Below the pieces are notes generated by a model. It was not told the DNA's origin and did no database searches. It was given only the letters and a program-made list of their open reading frames with translations. This document shows positions 41,007 to 47,880 of a stretch of DNA of 64,000 nucleotides, one piece after another (positions within the stretch are counted from its first letter, which is position 1; every line of letters starts with the position of its first letter). Source of the DNA: Microlunatus antarcticus (GTDB taxonomy: Bacteria; Actinomycetota; Actinomycetes; Propionibacteriales; Propionibacteriaceae); assembly GCF_014193425.1 (NCBI RefSeq), contig NZ_JACHZG010000001.1, positions 1,674,001 through 1,738,000 of the forward strand, read 5' to 3'. Both the position numbers and the translations under genes were made by a program.

Positions 41007-42884
41007 ATGACCCCTGTCCGCACCCGAGACCGCGCTCGGTACGCCTTCGACAACCTGATGTCGCGCGGCACCCCCGCCCTGGTGGGGCTGCTGGCGCTCG
41101 GCTCGGCCGCGCTGGTGGTCGTCGTGTCGGCCGTGGCCTGGCTGGTGACCCCCGCCGACGTCCGGGAGAACGGCAGCCTGCCGGGCGTGCTCTGGCGCAG
41201 CCTGCTGGGCGCCATGGACCCAGGCACGATCGGCGGCGAGTCGGGCAGCCGGCTCTACCTGTTCTTGATGTTCGTGGTCACGATCGGCGGCATCTTCATC
41301 TTCAGCGCCCTGATCAGCGTCCTCACCGCGGGCCTCGACGCGAAGATCACCCACCTGCAGCGGGGACGTTCCCGGATCATCGAGAACGACCACACGGTGC
41401 TGCTCGGCTGGTCCGACCAGGTGTTCGTCGTGCTGTCCGAGCTGGTCCAGGCCAACGAGAGCCGCCGGAGGCCGTGCGTCGCGATCCTGGCCGACCTCGA
41501 CCGGATCGAGATGGAGGAGATGATCCGGGAGCGGCTGGGCCCGACCGCGAACACCCGGGTGGTCTGCCGCCGGGGCAACCCGCTGAAGGCGGCCGACGTC
41601 AGCCTCGTCAGCCCGGACACCGCCCGGTCGATCGTCGTGATCACGCCGCCCGTGCCCGACCCGGACACCCACGTGATCAAGATCCTGCTCTCGCTCGGGG
41701 CCCGGCGCTGGGACGGCGAGCCGCCGCCCGTGGTCGCCGCCGTGTCGAAGTCGCACAACCTCGCCGCCGCCCTGCTCGCCGGCGGCCCGGCCGCACAGGT
41801 GATCGACGCGGCCGACATCGGCATCCGCCTCCTGGTCCAGTCCCACCGGCAGCGCGGGCTGTGCACCGTGTGCACCGACCTGCTGGACTTCGGCGGCAAC
41901 GAGCTCTACCTCCGGCCCGAGCCGTCGCTGGTCGGCCGCACCTACGGCGAGGCGCTGGACGCGTACGAGCTGGGCTGCCCGATCGGTCTCCGGTCGGCGG
42001 TCGGGGTCGTCCGGGTGAACCCTCCGGCCGACACGGTCGTCGCGGCCGGGGACGAGCTGATCGTGCTCGCCGAGGACGACGTCCTGATCCGGCTGGCGAC
42101 CGCGTCGACGCCCGTGGTGGAGACGGCGATCACCGCGAGCGACCCGGTCCTGCCACCGCCGATCCAGACCCTGGTGCTGGGGTGGAACCAGCGCGCCGCC
42201 ACCATCGTCCGGCTGCTCGACAGCTTCTGCGAGCCTGGCTCGCGGCTCGTCGTCGCCACCGGGTGGGACGACCCGACCCCGGCGCTCGAGCCGCTGCTGG
42301 TGAACACCGACATCAGCTACCAGCGCTGCGACCTCAACGACCGGCCCCAGCTCGAGAAGCTCGACGTCGGCTCCTTCCAGCACCTGATGGTGCTGTCCGA
42401 CGACAGCGTCGACGAGCAGGAGGCGGACGCCCGCACGCTCGTGACGCTGCTGCACCTGCGCGACATGGAGAACCGGCTCGGCGAGTCCTACTCGATCGTC
42501 ACCGAGATGAACGACGACGCCAACCGCGAGGTCGCCGAGGTCACCCAGGCCGACGACTTCGTGGTGAGCACCAAGCTGATCAGCCTGCTGCTGACCCAGC
42601 TGAGCGAGGACCGTCGGCTCGGCGAGGTCTTCGGTGCGCTGTTCAGCCCCGAGGGCTCCGAGATCCACCTCAAGCCGGCCGACGTCTACCTCCGCCCGGG
42701 CGCCACGGCCAACTTCGCCACCGTGCTCGAGGCCGCCCGGCGCCGGGGCGAGACCGCCATCGGCTACCGGCTCGCCACCGACGTCGGGAGCGCCCCGTCG
42801 TACGGGCTCACGCTCAACCCGGACCGCCAGCGCCCGCTCACGCTCACGGCGGCCGACCAGGTGGTCGTGCTGGCCGACGCGTGA
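41007..42884 (+). CDS. CASTOR/POLLUX-type ion-channel protein
   Basis: A 625-residue protein with two membrane helices near residues 25-48 and 85-110 around a pore loop (LLGAMDPGTIGG). The long cytoplasmic part has two RCK/TrkA-N-like domains: the first begins IIENDHTVLLGWSDQVFVVLSEL near residue 125 and the second IQTLVLGWNQRAATIVRLL near 385. This layout matches the bacterial relatives of plant CASTOR/POLLUX channels. Ion selectivity (K+, Ca2+ or other) cannot be read here because the K+ filter GYG is absent. It probably acts as a gated cation channel. Confidence 0.82.
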   Translation: MTPVRTRDRARYAFDNLMSRGTPALVGLLALGSAALVVVVSAVAWLVTPADVRENGSLPGVLWRSLLGAMDPGTIGGESGSRLYLFLMFVVTIGGIFIFSALISVLTAGLDAKITHLQRGRSRIIENDHTVLLGWSDQVFVVLSELVQANESRRRPCVAILADLDRIEMEEMIRERLGPTANTRVVCRRGNPLKAADVSLVSPDTARSIVVITPPVPDPDTHVIKILLSLGARRWDGEPPPVVAAVSKSHNLAAALLAGGPAAQVIDAADIGIRLLVQSHRQRGLCTVCTDLLDFGGNELYLRPEPSLVGRTYGEALDAYELGCPIGLRSAVGVVRVNPPADTVVAAGDELIVLAEDDVLIRLATASTPVVETAITASDPVLPPPIQTLVLGWNQRAATIVRLLDSFCEPGSRLVVATGWDDPTPALEPLLVNTDISYQRCDLNDRPQLEKLDVGSFQHLMVLSDDSVDEQEADARTLVTLLHLRDMENRLGESYSIVTEMNDDANREVAEVTQADDFVVSTKLISLLLTQLSEDRRLGEVFGALFSPEGSEIHLKPADVYLRPGATANFATVLEAARRRGETAIGYRLATDVGSAPSYGLTLNPDRQRPLTLTAADQVVVLADA

Positions 42885-42917
42885 GGCTCCGCGTCAGCCC
42901 TCACGGGCTGCCCGGCG

Positions 42918-43580
42918 CTACGGGCCGCCCCGCCAGTGGTCGATGCGCCGGTGGTCGGGCTTGAACCCGTTCTCCACGCCCCAGAGCACCGCCTGCGTCC
43001 GGCTCTCGACGCCGATCTTGCGGTAGACGGAGCGGACGTACGACTTGACGGTGTTGATGCTGAGGTAGCAGAGCGAGGCGATCTCGAGGTTGCTCTTGCC
43101 CTGGGTGATCAGCGCCAGGACCTCGGACTCGCGGTCGCTCAGGCCCTTGCTGCGACCCGGCCAGTCGGAGCCGCTCGCCGGCCGGGCGCGTGGCGGCGGC
43201 TCGGTGACGACGACCTCGCCGGCGTGCACGGCCTCCAGCGCGGCGACGAGCTCGGACGCGGGCAGCGACTTGGACAGGTAGCCGTGGACGCCCTGCTTCT
43301 TCGCGTCCTCGATCAGGTCGGGGTGGAAGTTCCAGGTGTAGACGACGACCCGGCGTGCGCGCGGGTTGTCGACGAGGACCTTGATCTCGTCCCGGTCGGA
43401 CTCGGGCTGGGCGAAGGAGTCGTAGAGCACGACGTCGACGTCGTCCGACAGCGGCTGGTTGGTGTCGATCTCCGCGATCACCACCCGGTCCGGGTACTGC
43501 CCCAGGATGTTCGCGACGCCGATCACCACCACGTCGTAGTCGTCGACCAGCGCGACGGTGATGGGGCGGGTCTCGGTCAT
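42918..43580 (-). CDS. Orphan NarL/LuxR-type response regulator
   Basis: A 220-residue protein with a receiver domain and a LuxR HTH. The receiver has the acidic pair D13-D14, the phospho-acceptor D54 (VVLYDSF), T82 and K104 (YLSKSL). The HTH at residues about 148-205 reads LSDRESEVLALITQGKSNLEIASLCYLSINTVKSYVRSVYRKIG. No sensor kinase is adjacent, so its input is unknown. A clean palindrome lies 15 bases before its start. It is divergent from the GlsB-like gene and converges on the channel gene. Confidence 0.86.
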   Translation of the reverse strand: MTETRPITVALVDDYDVVVIGVANILGQYPDRVVIAEIDTNQPLSDDVDVVLYDSFAQPESDRDEIKVLVDNPRARRVVVYTWNFHPDLIEDAKKQGVHGYLSKSLPASELVAALEAVHAGEVVVTEPPPRARPASGSDWPGRSKGLSDRESEVLALITQGKSNLEIASLCYLSINTVKSYVRSVYRKIGVESRTQAVLWGVENGFKPDHRRIDHWRGGP

Positions 43581-43595
43581 GACGCCACCCTAGTC

Positions 43596-43615
43596 GTACA
43601 TCCTTAGGGATGTAC
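43596..43615. promoter_or_regulatory. Perfect palindrome between the LuxR regulator and the GlsB-like operon
   Basis: GTACATCC-TTAG-GGATGTAC is a perfect 8+8 dyad with a 4-base centre. It begins 15 bases upstream of the regulator's start codon and 102 bases from the GlsB-like start. NarL-type dimers bind sites of this size, so it is a good candidate operator for autoregulation and control of the divergent stress operon. Confidence 0.55.
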
Positions 43616-43717
43616 CAAAGCGCTGTCCGGGCTGGCTGAATAGAAGACGAAGAGACCGGAACATCTCCGGCTCTGGCCGCATCAACAACGGCAACTCATC
43701 GCAACAAGGAGGAAGTC

Positions 43718-43993
43718 GTGGAGATCATCGGCGTCATCGTGGCCGGCATCGTCATCGGTCTGCTGGGCAAGTTCGTGGCCCCGGGCAACCGGGACAACAT
43801 CCCGCTCTGGCTCACCATCGTCTGCGGCATCGGCGGAGTGATCATCGGCTGGTACGTCTACACCGCGTTCGGCGGGAACGGCAGCTCCGGCATCGACTGG
43901 ACCCGCTGGATCGTCGCGATCGTGGTCGCCGCGGTCCTGGTCGTCATCGCCTCGGCCCTGACCGGCCGCTCGCGCACCCGCACCGCGCTCTAG
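43718..43993 (+). CDS. GlsB/YeaQ/YmgE-like stress membrane protein
   Basis: A 91-residue protein with three predicted helices. The Gly-rich first helix (IGVIVAGIVIGLLGKFVAPG) is the usual transglycosylase-associated signature. It ends with a short basic tail (TGRSRTRTAL). A good ribosome binding site, AAGGAGGAAG, is close to the GTG start. This family is stress-induced, with no enzymatic activity proven. It is followed 41 bases later by a 26-codon gene with its own ribosome binding site, so the two likely share one mRNA. Confidence 0.8.
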   Translation: MEIIGVIVAGIVIGLLGKFVAPGNRDNIPLWLTIVCGIGGVIIGWYVYTAFGGNGSSGIDWTRWIVAIVVAAVLVVIASALTGRSRTRTAL

Positions 43994-44034
43994 GTCCCAG
44001 CACCACCCGTCACGCCCAACCGAAGGAGAAGATC

Positions 44035-44115
44035 ATGAACCGCGGACTCATCGGAACGATCATCGGCATCCTGGTGATCATCATCCTGGTCATCGTCATC
44101 CTGCAGCTCACCTGA
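44035..44115 (+). CDS. 26-residue single-helix membrane peptide
   Basis: An ATG preceded by AAGGAGAAGATC, a near-perfect ribosome binding site, opens 26 codons and a TGA. The peptide starts MNRGLIGTI and then runs as an almost pure Ile/Leu/Val helix (GILVIIILVIVILQL) ending LT. The codon use is GC-rich in the third position (ATC, CTG, GTC), as in real genes here. It lies 41 bases after the GlsB-like gene. The function is unknown; a stress-induced membrane micropeptide is the natural guess. Confidence 0.65.
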   Translation: MNRGLIGTIIGILVIIILVIVILQLT

Positions 44116-44203
44116 GCACGTAGGCGACGATCGGTCGAGGGCCTCCAAACGTGGGCGTGGAGGCCCTCTGCTGTCCCCGGAGCAAGGACGCCGACCCGCT
44201 TCG

Positions 44204-44410
44204 GGCCCCTCGACGAGCTCAGGGGGCGTGCTGGGGGAGCGCGCTCCCTGAGCTCCTCGAAGGGTCTGACGATCGACGCCCCTCGCGTCTGCCGAAGGGC
44301 GTCGCGCGTAACGCTCCCTGAGCCTGTCGAAGGGCCTCGAAGAGGTCGGCGTCCTCGGGCGAGGCAGATGCCAACCCGTTCCGGGCCCTTCGACAGGCTC
44401 AGGGAGCGTT
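44204..44410. repeat. Cluster of TTCGACAGGCTCAGGG-family inverted repeats
   Basis: Four copies lie in the 369-base gap before the beta-mannosidase. The first pair (about 44204-44229 and 44240-44266) is degenerate. The second pair (44310-44336 and 44384-44410) is a perfect inverted repeat over 27 bases with 47 bases between. The second pair's left copy carries the same CTCGAAGAGGTC extension as 21363-21374. No ORF is apparent in the gap after the micropeptide stop. Confidence 0.8.
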
Positions 44411-44484
44411 GCTCGAGCGGGCGCCCTCGGCGAGCTCAGGGGGCCTCGGTCTCTGCCCAGAGCGGGGGAGGAAGACTCGGGGTC

Positions 44485-46950
44485 GTGCGACGACTCCTCG
44501 ACCAGGGCTGGACCGTACGAGCGACCGCGGGCCCGGTGGCTCCCGCGCTGGAGGGCGTGGTGGTCCCGGCCACCGTGCCCGGCTGCGTGCACACCGACCT
44601 GCTCGCGGCGGGGCTGGTGCCCGACCCGTACCTCGACGAGAACGAGGCGCTGCTGACCTGGATCGGCGACGTCGACTGGCGCTACGAGACGACCTTCACC
44701 TGGTCCGCTGACGACGCGGCCGCGGCGCACGACGTCGTGGAGCTCGTCGCCGCCGGGCTCGACACCCTCGCCACGGTGGAGCTCGACGGCCGCGTGGTCG
44801 CCCGCACGGCGAACATGCACCGCTCGTACCGGATCGCCGTCACCGACGACCTGACGGTGGGGGAGCACTCGCTGGCCGTCACCTTCGCCGCCCCGGCGCC
44901 CGCCGCCGAGCGGGCCAGCCAGGAGCTCGGCCCGCGGCCGGGCGCGTACCGGGCGCCCTTCAACGCGATCCGCAAGATGGCCTGCAGCTACGGCTGGGAC
45001 TGGGGCCCGAGCCTGACGACGTCGGGGATCTGGCGTCCGATCGCCCTGGAGGCGTGGAGCACCGCCCGCGTCGCCTCCGTCCGCCCGCTGGTCGACGTGC
45101 GCACCAGTGCCGAGGGGACCACCGGCCTGCTCCACGCCCACGTCGACGTCGAGCGCGCCCCCGGGTCGTCCGGGCCGCTGACCGTCACGGCCGAGGTCGC
45201 CGGCCGGGCCGCCGAGGTCGTGCTGGCCGCGGGTGACAGCAGCGCGACGGTCGAGCTCGAGGTCGACGACGTCGCGCTGTGGTGGCCCGTCGGCCACGGC
45301 GACCAGCCGCTGTACCCCGTCGCCGTGACCCTGGCCGACGCCAGCACGACCATCGACGCGTGGTCGGGCGACGTGGGCTTCCGCACCGTGGTGCTCGACA
45401 CCACCTCGGACGCCGAGGGCACGCCGTTCCGCCTGGTCGTCAACGGCGTCCCGGTCTTCGCGCGCGGGCTGAACTGGATCCCCGACGACTGCTTCCCCAC
45501 GCGGGTCACGGCCGAGCGCTACGCCACCCGGCTGACCGAGGCCGTCGACGTCGGCGCCAACCTGGTCCGCGTCTGGGGCGGCGGGCTCTACGAGAGCGAC
45601 GACTTCTACGACGCCTGCGACCGGCTCGGGCTGATGGTCTGGCAGGACTTCCTCTTCGCCTGCGCGGCGTACGCGGAAGAGGAGCCGCTGCGCTCCGAGG
45701 TCGAGGCGGAGGCGCGCGAGGCCGTCACCCGGCTGACGCCGCACCCGAGCCTGGTCCTCTGGAACGGCAACAACGAGAACATCTGGGGCCATGCGGACTG
45801 GGGCTGGGCCGAGCAGCTCGAGGGCCGGACCTGGGGGTGGGGCTACTACACCGAGCTGCTGCCGAGCATCGTCGCCGAGCTCGACGGGACTCGGCCCTAC
45901 TGCCCGGGCAGCCCGTACGGGATGGACCCCGCCGTCTACCCCAACGACCCGGCGCACGGGCCAACCCACCTCTGGGACGTGTGGAACGGCGTCGACTACA
46001 CGCACTACCGCGACTCCGTGCCCCGGTTCGTCGCCGAGTTCGGGTGGCAGGCGCCCCCGACGTGGGCCACGCTCACCCGGGCCCTGCACGACGAGCCGCT
46101 GGCCTCGGACTCACCGGGGATGCAGGCCCACCAGAAGGCGGTCGGCGGCGACCTCAAGCTGAGCCGCGGCCTGGAGCCGCACCTGCCCGAGCCGCGCACG
46201 TTCGACGACTGGCACTGGGCGATGTCGCTCAACCAGGCCCGCGCCGTCTCGCTCGGCGTGGAGCACCTGCGCTCGTGGACGCCGACGTGCTCCGGGGCGA
46301 TCTGGTGGCAGCTCAACGACTGCTGGCCCGTCACCTCGTGGGCGGTCGTCGACGGCGACGGGCGCCGCAAGCCCTCCTGGTACGCCCTGCGGAACGCCTT
46401 CGCCGACCGGCTGGTGACCGTGCAGCCGCGCGACGCGGGTCTGGCCGTCGTGCTGGTCAACGACAGCGCCGTCGGGTGGTCGGGCTCGGCCCGGGTGCGT
46501 CGGCTCGGCTTCGACGGCACCGCGCTCGCCGACGTCGAGCTGGCGTACGACGTCGCCCCCCGCAGCGCGGTGACCCTGCCGGTCCCGGCCGACGTCGCCA
46601 CCGCCGGCGACCGGGCGGCCGAGGTGCTGCTGGCCGAGGTCGACGGCCGGCGGGGCTGGTGGTGGTTCGCGGAGGACCGGGACGCGGCCCTTCCGGGGCA
46701 GGACCTGAGCGCGCGGGCGTGGGCCGTCGACGACGGCTACGAGGTCACGGTCACCGCCCGGTCGCTGGTCAAGGACCTGGCGCTCCTGGCCGACCGGGCG
46801 GCACCGGACGCCCGTGTCGACGCCATGCTCCTCACCCTGCTGCCGGGCGAGTCCGCGACGATCACCGTGCGGTCGGCCGCGGGCGTCGCGCCGGAGGCGT
46901 TCCTCGAGCCGCTGGTGCTGCGTTCCGCGAACCAGCTGGTCTACAGGTAG
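44485..46950 (+). CDS. Glycoside hydrolase family 2 beta-mannosidase
   Basis: An 821-residue protein; GTG 44485 is chosen, with GGGGGAGGAAG about 12 bases upstream. The N-terminal sugar-binding domain (1-180), the immunoglobulin-like middle and the (beta/alpha)8 catalytic domain are in order. The acid/base is Glu in LWNGNNENIWG (near 435) and the nucleophile Glu in RFVAEFGWQ. MACSYGWDWGPSLTTSGIWRPI is typical of GH2 mannosidases rather than galactosidases. There is no signal peptide, so it acts in the cytoplasm on imported manno-oligosaccharides. It converges on the CHAD gene with a 10-base overlap. Confidence 0.85.
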   Translation: MRRLLDQGWTVRATAGPVAPALEGVVVPATVPGCVHTDLLAAGLVPDPYLDENEALLTWIGDVDWRYETTFTWSADDAAAAHDVVELVAAGLDTLATVELDGRVVARTANMHRSYRIAVTDDLTVGEHSLAVTFAAPAPAAERASQELGPRPGAYRAPFNAIRKMACSYGWDWGPSLTTSGIWRPIALEAWSTARVASVRPLVDVRTSAEGTTGLLHAHVDVERAPGSSGPLTVTAEVAGRAAEVVLAAGDSSATVELEVDDVALWWPVGHGDQPLYPVAVTLADASTTIDAWSGDVGFRTVVLDTTSDAEGTPFRLVVNGVPVFARGLNWIPDDCFPTRVTAERYATRLTEAVDVGANLVRVWGGGLYESDDFYDACDRLGLMVWQDFLFACAAYAEEEPLRSEVEAEAREAVTRLTPHPSLVLWNGNNENIWGHADWGWAEQLEGRTWGWGYYTELLPSIVAELDGTRPYCPGSPYGMDPAVYPNDPAHGPTHLWDVWNGVDYTHYRDSVPRFVAEFGWQAPPTWATLTRALHDEPLASDSPGMQAHQKAVGGDLKLSRGLEPHLPEPRTFDDWHWAMSLNQARAVSLGVEHLRSWTPTCSGAIWWQLNDCWPVTSWAVVDGDGRRKPSWYALRNAFADRLVTVQPRDAGLAVVLVNDSAVGWSGSARVRRLGFDGTALADVELAYDVAPRSAVTLPVPADVATAGDRAAEVLLAEVDGRRGWWWFAEDRDAALPGQDLSARAWAVDDGYEVTVTARSLVKDLALLADRAAPDARVDAMLLTLLPGESATITVRSAAGVAPEAFLEPLVLRSANQLVYR

Positions 46951-47786
46951 CGGCGCAGGTCGCGGACGACCTGCTGCGCGACCGCCTGCTCGCGGGCGTG
47001 CAGCAGGCCCCAGGTGAAGCCGTTCTGGCCGTCGGCGCCGGCGAGCGCCCCGAGCTCGCGCAGCAGGCCCGCGGCCACCACGCTGTCCTGGTGCTCGCCC
47101 AGGAGCTCCTGGAACTCCTTGCGCGACGCCATGATCCGGTCGGCCTTCGTGCCGAGGACCGGCGCGGCCAGCTCGACGGCGTAGCGGTGGCGCTTGCCGG
47201 CCTTGCGGGCCCGGTGCATGAGCTCGTCCGCGTCGGGAGCCCCGCGGCGGTAGGCCCTGGACGCGCTCGACAGACGCTTCTGCGTCTTCCGGTCGGCCCG
47301 CTCGACGTAGCCCGACGCCTTCTTGGCGCTGACGTCGGCCGCGGCGGTGAACGGCGGGTCCGCGCGCCAGGCCCGCAGCAGCGCGTCCAGCGCCCGGTAG
47401 CGCGGCGAGTCCATCGCCTCGAGCCGGCGGGCGACCGCCTCGCCCCGACGGACCGACACGAGCTCGGCGAGCTGCGTACGGAGCGGGCCCATCGCGAGGT
47501 CGTCGGGGACCGCGTCGAGCGCGGCACCGAGCCGCCCGGACTGCACGTCGAGGTCGCGGACCTCGCCGAGGACGCCCGCCCACCACTGCAGCTCCTCGTC
47601 GAGCCGGCCCGCCTTGGGCACCTCGAAGAGCTCGGGGAACACCCGGAGGGTGCTGCGCAGGCGCCGGGCCGCGACCCGGGTCGGGTGCGTGACGTCCTCA
47701 CCGGCCCGGATGTGGGTCGGGGCGTCGACCAGGACGGTCAGCTGGGTGATCAGGTAGTCGGCGACGAGGGCACGGAGCTGGGTCAT
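46941..47786 (-). CDS. CHAD domain protein
   Basis: A 281-residue all-helical protein with the conserved histidines of CHAD: THPTRVAARRLRSTLRVF near residue 35 and HRARKAGKRHRYAVELAAPVL near 190. The arginines and lysines around them form the positively charged surface that binds polyphosphate in known CHAD proteins. It stands alone; no CYTH domain is fused or adjacent. The ATG 47786 is preferred to a TTG at 47798. Neither has a clear ribosome binding site. Confidence 0.85.
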   Translation of the reverse strand: MTQLRALVADYLITQLTVLVDAPTHIRAGEDVTHPTRVAARRLRSTLRVFPELFEVPKAGRLDEELQWWAGVLGEVRDLDVQSGRLGAALDAVPDDLAMGPLRTQLAELVSVRRGEAVARRLEAMDSPRYRALDALLRAWRADPPFTAAADVSAKKASGYVERADRKTQKRLSSASRAYRRGAPDADELMHRARKAGKRHRYAVELAAPVLGTKADRIMASRKEFQELLGEHQDSVVAAGLLRELGALAGADGQNGFTWGLLHAREQAVAQQVVRDLRRYL

Positions 47787-47868
47787 GAGATGACCCAATC
47801 TAGGCGGGGGTCCCGGACGGACAGTGGCCGTGCCGGCGGTACGTCACCGACTTGTCACCTGGGCTGGA

Positions 47869-47874
47869 TAACCT
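47869..47874 (+). promoter_or_regulatory. -10 box TAACCT of the acetyltransferase gene
   Basis: TAACCT ends 6 bases before the GTG start at 47881, the spacing expected for a leaderless transcript. No Shine-Dalgarno sequence is present there. Confidence 0.45.
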
Positions 47875-47880
47875 GAGCGG

